Source: Comamonas testosteroni
GTDB taxonomy: Bacteria > Pseudomonadota > Gammaproteobacteria > Burkholderiales > Burkholderiaceae_C
Reading direction: 5' to 3'
Length of the DNA stretch: 64,000 nucleotides
Assembly (NCBI GenBank): GCA_008727115.1
Contig: CP044131.1
Span: 2,790,001 to 2,854,000 of the forward strand
The notes below the pieces were generated by a model, which worked only from the letters and a program-made list of their open reading frames with translations, was not told where the DNA came from and did not search any database. Of the stretch, positions 9,703-20,511 are shown one piece after another; the stretch's first letter is position 1, and every line of letters starts with the position of its first letter. Both the position numbers and the translations under genes were made by a program.

Positions 9703-11091
9703 CTAAGGAGAAACCTTCTGCACGGGCTCTAGAGTCCATGAAGGATCTAATACTTCAGGCCATGGCTGATAAGCTCTTGCAAACAAGTAAAATGTATTTT
9801 GTTTAGGCGATGGAAGCCAATTATTATGATAGTCACCACCAGGATCATTGGGCTGAACAATTATATCCAAGCTACCATCTGAATTAAATTTCAACCCCTG
9901 ACTTCTATCGCTAATGGCATATCTATTAATTGAATTTTCAACCATATACTGACCACCATCTGAAAACTCATAAATAGCTATTGACCAAAAAGCATCTGCT
10001 GGCAATTTTCCTGATGGCAAGCGCAAGCGATAACTATTACCATTACCCAATGGTTTTTTATTTTCATCTACATTAGCAAAGAAATATACAGCCTCCGCCG
10101 CCTCCAAGCCCAACATAGCGCCAGACATCGCTGCAGCTCCAGCTCTAGTCAAGTAGTCATCACCGAATCCATTAGGCAGTCTAAATGGTATCCACCCATT
10201 CAAAACCCCATCAGACAAACTCACTTTTCGGTCTGCATTAAGTCTATTTTTGAGTTCATTTTTTTCAACATTCGGTGCCACTTTCATCCATTTATCTCGA
10301 AGTGAAGCATCCATTTTTTCCCAAGAGCATTTTTCACCGCAAATCCCCACTTTGGAAAATTTCTCCAGAATTTTCGATTCTCTATTAGGAGGAGGATTTC
10401 TTTTTATTGCCTCGTTTGCAAGATTAACAAAACTCTTCCAACTTTTCTCTTCAGGCTTATTAACAGGATTATTTTTCTCAGAGTTCAACAATGGAGTAAT
10501 AATGAATTTATCCTGTATTTTATTTGCTTCTTTTATATCCTCATCATTTTTAACCAAAACTCGCATATTCAAATAAACATCACGAGTCGGGGATCTCACT
10601 ATTTGATCTACTCCATGAACCACCCCATTCCATTTAGGCCCAACAACTGCTACTTTTCTAGATGCAGTGCCACTTAGTCTTTGTCCAACATGAGAAAAAG
10701 GATTAATATCTGCCCCATACATCCCAATCACATAATACCTTCCATCAGTATCAGGCAAGTCAATAGTGACCGGCGTTTGATCTAAATCAAGCCAAGCAGT
10801 GGAGTAAAGTGTATCTCGTATTGGAGCATTAGCCCAGCGATCTTTAGGAGAGGCCAAATTTCTTGAATGCCTAAATTTATTAATTTTTGATTCTGTTGCT
10901 GACCCCTGTACCTCAAGAGAGGCGTGACGCATTTTCAGGAATTCATGATAAGGATATGCATATAGCATAGCCTCACGAATCAAAGCATCTACTTCGGCCT
11001 CTTGTGAGTTTTTAGCGTATGTGGAGCATGAAATGAGGGAAATTACAGATAGGGCTATCAAATTCAATTTTTTCTTTATACAAAACTTCAT
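9703..11091 (-). CDS. DUF1254/DUF1214-domain exported protein
   Basis: A 462-residue protein matching the DUF1254 (middle) plus DUF1214 (C-terminal) architecture. It has an ALLYAYPYxEF-like start, RDTLYSTAWLDL, GRYYVIGMYG and near the end SIAIYEFSDGGQ and IVQPNDPGG. The lysine-rich N-terminus has a hydrophobic stretch ending LISC-S, a possible lipobox (Cys22); a TYA-K signal-peptidase I site is the alternative. It is much more AT-rich and lysine/asparagine-rich than the steroid genes, suggesting horizontal transfer. GGAGA lies just upstream of the ATG. The biochemical role of the family is not settled. ISL3 copy 3 lies about 130 bp upstream and may have separated it from its original promoter. 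Confidence 0.88.
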   Translation of the reverse strand: MKFCIKKKLNLIALSVISLISCSTYAKNSQEAEVDALIREAMLYAYPYHEFLKMRHASLEVQGSATESKINKFRHSRNLASPKDRWANAPIRDTLYSTAWLDLDQTPVTIDLPDTDGRYYVIGMYGADINPFSHVGQRLSGTASRKVAVVGPKWNGVVHGVDQIVRSPTRDVYLNMRVLVKNDEDIKEANKIQDKFIITPLLNSEKNNPVNKPEEKSWKSFVNLANEAIKRNPPPNRESKILEKFSKVGICGEKCSWEKMDASLRDKWMKVAPNVEKNELKNRLNADRKVSLSDGVLNGWIPFRLPNGFGDDYLTRAGAAAMSGAMLGLEAAEAVYFFANVDENKKPLGNGNSYRLRLPSGKLPADAFWSIAIYEFSDGGQYMVENSINRYAISDRSQGLKFNSDGSLDIIVQPNDPGGDYHNNWLPSPKQNTFYLFARAYQPWPEVLDPSWTLEPVQKVSP

Positions 11092-11222
11092 AAAGTCTCC
11101 ATTTAATATTTAAATAAATCACATCAAAGTGACACTTAATTCTTCTCAAAAAAAAAAGAACAATCAATCGTCAATACGAACTAAGTAAAAACCTCTAAAA
11201 CTTTTACTCCTCCCTTTACTTG

Positions 11223-12687
11223 GGTCCTTCGTCATTTCGTGTGGAACACAACACTCACAATGCTCCCCTGGTTGTTGAGCCCGGTGGGCATGTGTGCAGG
11301 CCGCTGGCCGGCCTGTGCACATGTCCACGAGGCGTGTTTGATCAGGAGGATGAGTCCATGGGCATTGCCGTAGAAGCTCTGTTCACCAGCGCGCTGGGCT
11401 TGCAGCCGCCGTGGGTCGTCGATGACGTCAGGCTCGACACCGCCAAGCGGCGTATCGACTTCGAGATCGGCTGCCACACCAGCAGGCTCGCCTGCCCGGC
11501 ATGCGGTGCGGCCACGCAACCGGTGCACGACCGGCTGCGCCGATCCTGGCGGCACCTGGACTTCTTCCAGTTCGAGGCCTGGCTGCACTGCGACGTGCCG
11601 CGCGTGGCCTGCGGTGCCTGCGGCAAGACCACGCAGGTGGCCGTGCCCTGGGCGCGTCCGGGCTCGGGCTTCACCGCGGCGTTCGAAGCGCTGGCGCTGA
11701 CCTTGTGCCTGGACCTGCCGGTGCGCCAGGCCGCCGAGTTGCTGCGCTGCAAGGACAAGCGGCTGTGGCGGCGCATCGAGTTCTACGTCGCGCAGGCGCG
11801 TGCGCTGGAAGACTTCGCCGGCGTGCGCACGGTGGGCATCGACGAGACCAGCCTGCGGCGCGGGCAGCACTACATCACCGTCGTGCACGACCTGGATCGC
11901 AAGCGGCTGCTGTTCGCCACCGAGGGGCGCGAGCACCGCACGGTGGTGGAGTTCGCCGAGGATCTGAAGGCCCATGGCGGCGATCCCGCCCAGGTGCGGC
12001 ACGTGTGCATGGACATGAGCGCAGCCTACGCCAAGGGCGTGGCGCTGGCGCTGCCCGAGGCGCAGATCAGCTACGACCGCTTTCACGTCGTCTCGATGGC
12101 CATCGATGCGATGGACCAGGTGCGCCGCGCGGAGATGGCCACCGACGCGCAGGCGGTGCGAGCCGCGCTGGGCGCTGGCGGCCGCAAGACGCTCAGGCAG
12201 CTGCTGTGGGGCATGCGGCGCAACCCCAGCACCTGGAGCGCCCGCCAGCTCGATGCCATGCACTGGCTGCAGCGCTCGACGCTCAAGAGCGCGCGGGCGT
12301 GGCGGCTGAAGATGGCGCTGCGCGCGGTGTACGCACGGGCCACAGCGCACAACAGCATCGAACAGGCCGCATCCGACCTCAGGGCCTGGCTGAGCTGGGC
12401 GCGGCGCTGTCGGCTCGAGCCGTTCAAGAAGCTGGCCGCCACGCTCAAGGAGCGGTTCGACGCGGTGGTGCGCGGCATGGTCGATCACCGCAGCAACGCC
12501 TTCGTCGAGGCGATGAACGGGCTGCTGCAGCAGGCCAAGCGCGCCGCGCGCGGCTTCAGGACGAGCCAGAACTTCATCGCCATCGCCTACCTGCGCATGT
12601 CCAAGCTCAAGCACCTGCCGGCCAGTCCGTTCGCGCCAGCCATGCCGACATGACGCGAAGCGTTTCCACACAAAACGGCATAGAGCC
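11223..12687 (+). mobile_element. ISL3-family element, copy 3
   Basis: A third 1465-bp copy, in the same orientation as copy 1, with the 8-bp direct repeat TTTACTTG on both sides (11215-11222 and 12688-12695). It lies immediately upstream of the DUF1254 gene, in its probable promoter region. Confidence 0.95.
11358..12653 (+). CDS. ISL3-family transposase, copy 3
   Basis: A 431-residue transposase identical in protein to copies 1 and 2, with the same AGGAGG ribosome site and intact catalytic residues. Identity across three copies implies recent spread or ongoing gene conversion. Confidence 0.95.
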   Translation: MGIAVEALFTSALGLQPPWVVDDVRLDTAKRRIDFEIGCHTSRLACPACGAATQPVHDRLRRSWRHLDFFQFEAWLHCDVPRVACGACGKTTQVAVPWARPGSGFTAAFEALALTLCLDLPVRQAAELLRCKDKRLWRRIEFYVAQARALEDFAGVRTVGIDETSLRRGQHYITVVHDLDRKRLLFATEGREHRTVVEFAEDLKAHGGDPAQVRHVCMDMSAAYAKGVALALPEAQISYDRFHVVSMAIDAMDQVRRAEMATDAQAVRAALGAGGRKTLRQLLWGMRRNPSTWSARQLDAMHWLQRSTLKSARAWRLKMALRAVYARATAHNSIEQAASDLRAWLSWARRCRLEPFKKLAATLKERFDAVVRGMVDHRSNAFVEAMNGLLQQAKRAARGFRTSQNFIAIAYLRMSKLKHLPASPFAPAMPT

Positions 12688-12937
12688 TTTACTTGCACAT
12701 GCAAAATTCAGTAATTTCCCCAGCTGTATCAATTAAAAATTCCGGCTTTAAAAATAAGAAAGACAACACCTCTTAGCTTCCTTCCTTAAAAACAGCTCAG
12801 TGAAGTGCGAGATCAATTAGTGGGAAACATCAAAATTTTCCTGCATCCTAAAATCGTCGACTGTGTCGAAAGAACCGTCATGGCCATGGCTGTGGCCATG
12901 AAAGGCTTTCATTCTTGTAACCAGTGGTGGTGAAGAT

Positions 12938-13849
12938 ATGAGCAAGCCTTTCATTTCCCTGTGCCCGGAGATCACCCGGGCCAATGCGCTGAATCTGATG
13001 GACTGGCTGGAGGACGACAACGTCACCCGCTACCTGAGCGATTCGCGCCACGTCTCCCGCTTTATCGAGCAGGTCATCGGGCGTGTACAGCTGCCGATAC
13101 TGACCCATTTGTTCAATCAGGGCGGGCGCTTCTTCATGGCCTACGACCGCCACGATGCACCGGTGGGCTTTGTGCGCCTGATCAAGACGGGTACGGACTG
13201 CGAGATCGTTCTGGTCATTGGCGACCGCGACAACTGGGGCCGCAAGCTCGGAGCCAGCGCTTTGCACGAGGGCATGAAACTGGCCTTCTTCGAGATGCGG
13301 GCCGAGCGGCTGATCGCCAAGATTCACAGCAGCAACACACGCTCCATCAAGGCCTTCCTGCGCTGCGGCTTTGAGCTTGACCACGAAAGTGCCTCGCTCA
13401 AAACCTTCACGCTGAGCAGTGAGCGCTACCTGCAGCAGCTGCACACCCAGGCGCGCAGCAAGGCCTCGGACATTTGCATCACGGAGATCGACCAGAACCG
13501 CCTGAGGAATCTGGTGCTGATGGAGTACGAATCGGACGTGGTCGATCTGGAGCACGAGATCGAGCGTGCCACCGTGGTCAACCCCAAGCAGGTGGAGCGC
13601 GATGTGGTGACCATGAACTCCCAGGTCCTCTTGCATCTGGACGAGCGTGAAGTGGCCGTGGATCTGGTGTACCCGGAAGATGCCGACAGCAGTGCCGGCA
13701 AGCTGTCGATTTTCTCAGAGGTTGGCACAGCCATTCTGGGCTACCGCGAAGGCGACGAGATTGACTGGCGCATGGATGACCGCACCTGCCATATCTCCAT
13801 CGCCAAAGTGCTCTACCAGCCCGAGGCAGCGGGTGACTTTCACCTCTAG
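12938..13849 (+). CDS. GNAT acetyltransferase fused to Rnk-type GreA/GreB-like domain
   Basis: A 303-residue two-domain protein. Residues 1 to about 165 are a GNAT N-acetyltransferase fold (GFVRLIKTG, then an RKLGASALHEGMK acetyl-CoA-binding turn and SNTRSIKAFLRCGF). Residues from about 175 resemble Rnk, the regulator of nucleoside diphosphate kinase (a coiled pair around LEHEIERA, then VAVDLVYPEDAD, LSIFSEVGTAILGY and GDEIDW). Rnk proteins bind RNA polymerase through a GreA/GreB-like fold. The fusion suggests an acetyltransferase targeted to the transcription machinery, which is inference. It is a stand-alone plus-strand gene, with GGTGAAG upstream of the ATG, convergent with ksi. Confidence 0.85.
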   Translation: MSKPFISLCPEITRANALNLMDWLEDDNVTRYLSDSRHVSRFIEQVIGRVQLPILTHLFNQGGRFFMAYDRHDAPVGFVRLIKTGTDCEIVLVIGDRDNWGRKLGASALHEGMKLAFFEMRAERLIAKIHSSNTRSIKAFLRCGFELDHESASLKTFTLSSERYLQQLHTQARSKASDICITEIDQNRLRNLVLMEYESDVVDLEHEIERATVVNPKQVERDVVTMNSQVLLHLDEREVAVDLVYPEDADSSAGKLSIFSEVGTAILGYREGDEIDWRMDDRTCHISIAKVLYQPEAAGDFHL

Positions 13850-14067
13850 CCTTCAGCACTGATTTAACCTTCCGTCATCGCTATCAAAATAAAAGCTGCC
13901 TACGCTTGATAAACCTTTGTTTCAGATAGAAATATGCCCAAAGGTCAAGTAAATCAAGCGCAAACAGCTTCTTATTCAGTAGCGTTCGTCAACCGATTTG
14001 AATCTCAGACCAGCGACTGCATGGAAGGAAGTGGCAATGCTCTGCCATCTCCATCAGGCATCAGACA

Positions 14068-14451
<384 letters not shown>

Positions 14452-14464
14452 TCATCCTCTTAGT

Positions 14465-14576
14465 GAGCGCCGCCAAAAACCGGCGCGACCTAAAGCGAGA
14501 GACGGCGAGCAAAAGCCGCCTTGCGGCGAAGCCGTCGTCCCCTTTAGGGGGAAGCCGCAAAGCGGCTCAGGGGGAA
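14465..14576. repeat. REP-like palindromic intergenic repeat between hsdA and ksi
   Basis: About 110 bp of nested GC-rich palindromes (GCCGCCTTGCGGC and AAGCCGCAAAGCGGCT) ending in a GGGGGAAG-palindrome-CTCAGGGGG block immediately after the hsdA stop. A block of the same layout follows the aldehyde dehydrogenase gene near 23810. It may stabilise mRNA ends or attenuate hsdA-ksi read-through. Confidence 0.65.
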
Positions 14577-15350
14577 TCAAAATGCCGTTGGCCGCATCAC
14601 CGCATCAATGCCGCCATCAACGACGATCTGCGCGCCATGCACATAGCCCGCAGCCGGGCTCATCAAAAAGGCGATAACAGAGGCCATCTCGGAAGGCTCG
14701 GCACGGCGACCCAGCGGCGGCACGAACTTGCTGATAGATTCGCTGAAACGCGGATCATCCAGCCCGCCCTGCAGCAGCGGCGTATCCGTGGCTCCGGGCG
14801 CAATGGTGTTCAGGCGCACACCGGCCTTGCCCCAGGCGGCAGTGCGCTTGCGTACCGCCACCGTCAGGGCATTCTTGCTACCGGCATAGGCCAGGTTTCC
14901 GCCATGCTCGCCCGCATTTTCAACAATGGCACGTGCCTTGGCTTCATCACCGCCTTCCAAAGGAGCGGCCAGCGGGTTCTTGTCAAATGTAAGGTGAGCC
15001 GACGCCACCGAAGAGATCACCAAAGCAGCCGCATTCTTGCTCTTTTGCAGCTCTGGCAAGAAGGCATCCAGCAATTCGGTCGCGCCAAAGTAATTCACGG
15101 ACACCACATTGCCCAGCACCTTGGTCTGCGGGCCCAGTCCTGCGCACAGCACCAGGCCGTCCATGCCCTGACTGCACTGCGCCAGCACATCGGCAATGGC
15201 CTGCTGACGCCCCTGGGATGTCGAGAGGTCGGCAATCACTTCCGCATCGCGAATGTCAATGCCGATGATTTGATGGCCAGCGGCTTCCAGTGCCTTGCGG
15301 GTGGCCGCGCCAATGCCGGTGGCGCAGCCGCTCATGACGATAGTGCTCAT
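14577..15350 (-). CDS. hsdA: 3-alpha-hydroxysteroid dehydrogenase / carbonyl reductase
   Basis: A 257-residue NAD(P)-dependent short-chain dehydrogenase that interconverts 3-alpha-hydroxy and 3-oxo groups of steroids, including bile acids, and reduces non-steroid carbonyls. SGCATGIG near the N-terminus is the cofactor glycine motif. Ser114 (VISSVAS), Tyr155 and Lys159 (YAGSK) form the catalytic triad with the numbering known for C. testosteroni HsdA, and the DGGIDAVM C-terminal end is characteristic. The ATG at 15350 gives the known length; a longer in-frame start at 15422 is rejected. It is divergent from a flavin enoate reductase gene and upstream of ksi. TGGGCTTTGA lies about 45 bp upstream on its own strand. 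Confidence 0.98.
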   Translation of the reverse strand: MSTIVMSGCATGIGAATRKALEAAGHQIIGIDIRDAEVIADLSTSQGRQQAIADVLAQCSQGMDGLVLCAGLGPQTKVLGNVVSVNYFGATELLDAFLPELQKSKNAAALVISSVASAHLTFDKNPLAAPLEGGDEAKARAIVENAGEHGGNLAYAGSKNALTVAVRKRTAAWGKAGVRLNTIAPGATDTPLLQGGLDDPRFSESISKFVPPLGRRAEPSEMASVIAFLMSPAAGYVHGAQIVVDGGIDAVMRPTAF

Positions 15351-15391
15351 AGTTGTCTCTTCCTTGTTTCTTGGGTTGTTGGCGACACACA

Positions 15392-15401
15392 TCAAAGCCC
15401 A
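15392..15401. promoter_or_regulatory. Candidate HsdA repressor operator 1
   Basis: The 10-mer TCAAAGCCCA sits between hsdA and the divergent reductase gene. From memory, this 10-mer and its complement are the operators reported for steroid control of hsdA. Site identity is seen in the sequence; its function here is inferred. Confidence 0.55.
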
Positions 15402-15439
15402 AGTCAGCGCGCCGCACCACATTCAAACGGACGATGTGA

Positions 15440-17521
<2,082 letters not shown>

Positions 17522-17537
17522 GAGACAGCGAAACAAA

Positions 17538-19664
17538 ATGAGCAATCCCCACGCATCAATGCTGCAAACGGGCCGTATCGGCACGATGGAGCTGAAAAAC
17601 CGCATCATCATGGCCCCCATGGGCGAGAACTACGGCGGCACCGACGGCGTCTGCGGCGAACGCGCCCAGGACTATTACGAAGAGCGTGCCAAGGGCGGCA
17701 CCGGCCTGATCATCATGGGCACGGCCGCCATCTCCTGGCCCACCGGCACCAGCGAGCCACACCAGCTGGGCATCTCCAACGACGACTTCATCCCCGGCCT
17801 GGCCGAAGTCACACGCCGCGTGCACGCCCACGGCGGCAAGGTTGCCATCCAGATCAACCACAGCGGCAAGGTCGCCGCCAACGACCGCACCCACGGCCGT
17901 GAGATGTGGGTGTCCTCCATTCCGCCCGCCGGCCCCGTGGCTGAAGCCATGCGCACCGTCACGCCCAAGGAGTTCTCGACCTTTGTGGGCGTGGGCCCTC
18001 ACCCCGACCGCTACCGCGTGATGGACAAGGCCGATATCGCGCAGATAGTGGAGTGGTTTGCCGCCGCCGCCCTGCGCGCCAAGCAGGCCAACTTCGATGC
18101 TGTGGAAGTGCACTGTGCGCACAACTACATGATCGCCAACTTCCTCTCGCCCTTCTTCAACAGCCGCACCGACGAGTACGGCGGCAGCTATGAAAACCGC
18201 AGCCGCCTGCTGCGCGAGGTGCTGACCGCCGTGCGCGAACGCGTGGGCGCGGACTTCCCCATCTGGGTGCGTATTGACGCCGAAGAAATGCACACGCCCG
18301 GCGGCATTACCATGGACGAGGCACTCAAGACCGCCAAGCTCTGCGAAGAGCTGGGCATGGATGCCATCAACGTCTCGGCCTATGCACGCATGCCCACCGG
18401 CACGGCTTTTACCGACGCACCGATTCCGCAAAAGCAAAATGCCTATCGCGAATTCGCCATCGGCATCAAAAAGGCCGTCGGCATTCCCATCATCTCGGCA
18501 GGCCGCTGGGAGCTGGATGCCGCCGCCGCTGCCATCAGCAATGGCGAGATCGACTTTGTGGCCATGGGCCGCAAGTTGCTGGCCGATCCCGACCTGGCCA
18601 ACAAGCTGCAAGCCAACACCGCCCAGAGCGTGCGCCCCTGCATTTATTGCTACGCCTGCGTGAGCGAGATTTTCATCAACAAGGGCATCAAGTGCGCGGT
18701 CAACGCACAGACCGGCCATGAGGCGACCAAAACCATCACCTTTGCCGAAAAGCCCAAGCATGTGCTGATCGTCGGTGGCGGCCCTTCGGGTATGGAAGCC
18801 GCCCGCGTCGCCGCCCTGCGCGGCCATCGCGTAACACTGGCCGAGCGCAGTGACCGCCTGGGCGGCACTCTGTTCTTTGCCGCTCTCGCCTACCCCGAGA
18901 ACGGCCGGCTGCTGGACTATCTGGTCAAGCAGATGGATCACCCCAATATCCAGGTGCGCTTCAACACCACCGTGGATGACAAGCTGATCCATGAGCTGCA
19001 GCCCGACGAGATTCTGGTGGGCACCGGCGCCAAGCGCGCAGCACCCGCCATCGAAGGCGCAGACCAGAGCCACGTGTGGAGTGGCGACGAGCTGCGCCGC
19101 CTGATGACTGGCGACCGTGCCGACGAAATCGCCAAGGCCAAGCTGAGCCTGGCCGAGCGTGCGCTGTTCAAGGCCGGCGGCATGCTCAAGGTGACCGACA
19201 GCACGGCAGCCATTCAAAACCTGTCCAAGCTGTGGATGCCGCTGGGCAAGAAGGTCGTCATCGTTGGCGCGGGCCTGGTCGGCCTGGAGCTGGCCGAGTT
19301 CCTGCTCGATCGCGGCCGTGAAGTCACGGTGCTGGACCCCGGCACACACCCCGGCTCTGAGCTGGCCATCGTGCGCCGCTGGCGCGTCTATGACGCCGTC
19401 AAGGCCCATGGCAAGCTGCAGATGCAGGCCAATGTCACCCGCATCGAGCGCAAGGAAGTGGTCTGGGCCGACAAGAACGGCGAGGAGCACCGCACTGCAG
19501 CAGACTCCGTTGTGCTGGCCATTGGCGCCGAGGCCGACTCCACCGTCGCCGATCAGCTGCAGGCCATCACCCAGATCCCGCTGCGCCGCATTGGTGACTG
19601 CAACGACCTGGGCTATATCGAAGGCGCCATGCACTCCGGCCACGCCGCAGGCCGCAGCATCTAA
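17538..19664 (+). CDS. FMN/FAD/4Fe-4S enoate reductase, second copy
   Basis: A 708-residue paralogue of the preceding gene, 16 bp downstream and clearly in the same operon, with AGGAGA before the ATG. The barrel domain shows ELKNRIIMAPMGE, VEVHCAHNYMIANFLSP and SRTDEYGGSYENR. The Fe-S motif is CIYCYAC with a later cysteine in IKCAVN, slightly different in spacing from the first copy. Two dinucleotide-binding motifs follow (VLIVGGGPSGMEAARVAALRG and VVIVGAGLVGLELAEF). The low similarity to its neighbour argues for different stereochemistry or substrate, as with the BaiCD/BaiH pair. A hairpin terminator follows directly. Confidence 0.86.
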   Translation: MSNPHASMLQTGRIGTMELKNRIIMAPMGENYGGTDGVCGERAQDYYEERAKGGTGLIIMGTAAISWPTGTSEPHQLGISNDDFIPGLAEVTRRVHAHGGKVAIQINHSGKVAANDRTHGREMWVSSIPPAGPVAEAMRTVTPKEFSTFVGVGPHPDRYRVMDKADIAQIVEWFAAAALRAKQANFDAVEVHCAHNYMIANFLSPFFNSRTDEYGGSYENRSRLLREVLTAVRERVGADFPIWVRIDAEEMHTPGGITMDEALKTAKLCEELGMDAINVSAYARMPTGTAFTDAPIPQKQNAYREFAIGIKKAVGIPIISAGRWELDAAAAAISNGEIDFVAMGRKLLADPDLANKLQANTAQSVRPCIYCYACVSEIFINKGIKCAVNAQTGHEATKTITFAEKPKHVLIVGGGPSGMEAARVAALRGHRVTLAERSDRLGGTLFFAALAYPENGRLLDYLVKQMDHPNIQVRFNTTVDDKLIHELQPDEILVGTGAKRAAPAIEGADQSHVWSGDELRRLMTGDRADEIAKAKLSLAERALFKAGGMLKVTDSTAAIQNLSKLWMPLGKKVVIVGAGLVGLELAEFLLDRGREVTVLDPGTHPGSELAIVRRWRVYDAVKAHGKLQMQANVTRIERKEVVWADKNGEEHRTAADSVVLAIGAEADSTVADQLQAITQIPLRRIGDCNDLGYIEGAMHSGHAAGRSI

Positions 19665-19682
19665 CTACGCTTTTAATAGCTT

Positions 19683-19720
19683 AAACCGCTTGCAACCATT
19701 GGGTTTCAAGCGGTTTTTCA
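19683..19720 (+). terminator. Terminator of the reductase operon
   Basis: A perfect 10-bp stem (AAACCGCTTG at 19683-19692 with 19707-19716) followed by TTTTT, 19 bp after the second reductase stop. It separates this operon from the copper genes. Confidence 0.8.
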
Positions 19721-19841
19721 TTGAATTCAGGTATACAAACTCCGCAGACAAAGGGCTGCCATGGGCCAAGCGCTGCAGGGAATTCACATTGCGCAGCGGC
19801 GTCTCTCGCAAAGCGCTGCAGTAATGTAATAATCGCGCGCT

Positions 19842-20201
19842 ATGAACGGCTTGCGTACCTCCTCAATACTGATCCGCCTGGTCTTGGCGTGGTTCGTATT
19901 GACGGTTGGTGCCTCCGTGGCGTCTCCCATCGTCAGCCCCAAGGCGATGGAAGTGGTCTGCTCCGCAGACGGCAGCATGACCGTCCTTGTTGTCGACGAC
20001 AGTGGCAATGCAGTGCAGGCCGGGCATCACACGCTCGACTGCCCCATGTGCCTCTCGACAACGCTTCCTGCGCTGTCGCTCAATGTTCAGGCGCAGCTGC
20101 CTCAGCCTCTGGCCCATGCACTGCGTTCCATCCCTTCGGCGCGGATTGCGGCCATCGCCGGCGCACCGCTGCCGCCGCGCGGGCCTCCCCACCTCCTTTG
20201 A
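19842..20201 (+). CDS. DUF2946-family membrane-anchored protein
   Basis: A 119-residue protein with an N-terminal hydrophobic segment (LIRLVLAWFVLTVGAS) that should act as a signal anchor. A periplasmic part carries CSADG, an AGHH pair and LDCPMC, the Cys/His pattern of the DUF2946 family. The C-terminus is proline-rich. DUF2946 genes often stand next to copper-related TonB receptors, and that is the case here. A metal-handling role is inferred from context; no enzymatic motif is visible. Confidence 0.75.
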   Translation: MNGLRTSSILIRLVLAWFVLTVGASVASPIVSPKAMEVVCSADGSMTVLVVDDSGNAVQAGHHTLDCPMCLSTTLPALSLNVQAQLPQPLAHALRSIPSARIAAIAGAPLPPRGPPHLL

Positions 20202-20511
20202 TCGCCCTTGTAGCTTGAGCTGTCAGCCCTGCTGACAGCCTCTGCGCGCCCGCTTGGCCAAGCCATGTTCTTGCAAGCTCGGCAGCAGACCGCTATGGGC
20301 CACATCCTTGTCGACACCTTTGTGCTCGGCAACCAGTCGCCACATGCGCAGATCACGAAACGAAGTGATCGCTCAGCATCGACGCAGCTTGCTGCTCGAT
20401 GCGTTGGCGTACCTTTGAATGCACCCGGCCGCTTATCTTTTTACCCGAAGCGCTGGTTATGCCCGGCTGGCATACGTCCGTCCAGAACCTGCTCCGGGCA
20501 AGAGGGATCCC
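20202..20511. promoter_or_regulatory. Leader region upstream of the copper receptor
   Basis: A 310-bp gap between the DUF2946 gene and the TonB receptor. It contains a perfect 9-bp hairpin (20219-20227 with 20231-20239) without a U-tract and no gene I can support. The receptor promoter probably lies here, or the hairpin reduces read-through from the DUF2946 gene. Confidence 0.4.

Noticed and set aside
5482..12687. ISL3 copies as a composite transposon carrying the DUF1254 gene
   Set aside because: Each copy has its own perfect 8-bp duplication, so these are independent insertions; a composite would share one outer pair only.
12881..12902. CATGGCCA palindrome upstream of the GNAT-Rnk gene
   Set aside because: An 8-bp stem without U-tract or a known operator match; not enough to call a site.
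13647..13862. 71-codon frame overlapping the GNAT-Rnk gene
   Set aside because: Shadow frame with no ribosome site or domain. Small regulators have been described near hsdA, but I could not identify one here with confidence.
17556..19643. 695-codon open frame antisense to the second enoate reductase
   Set aside because: Same reason: a shadow frame of a well-supported gene with no recognisable domain.
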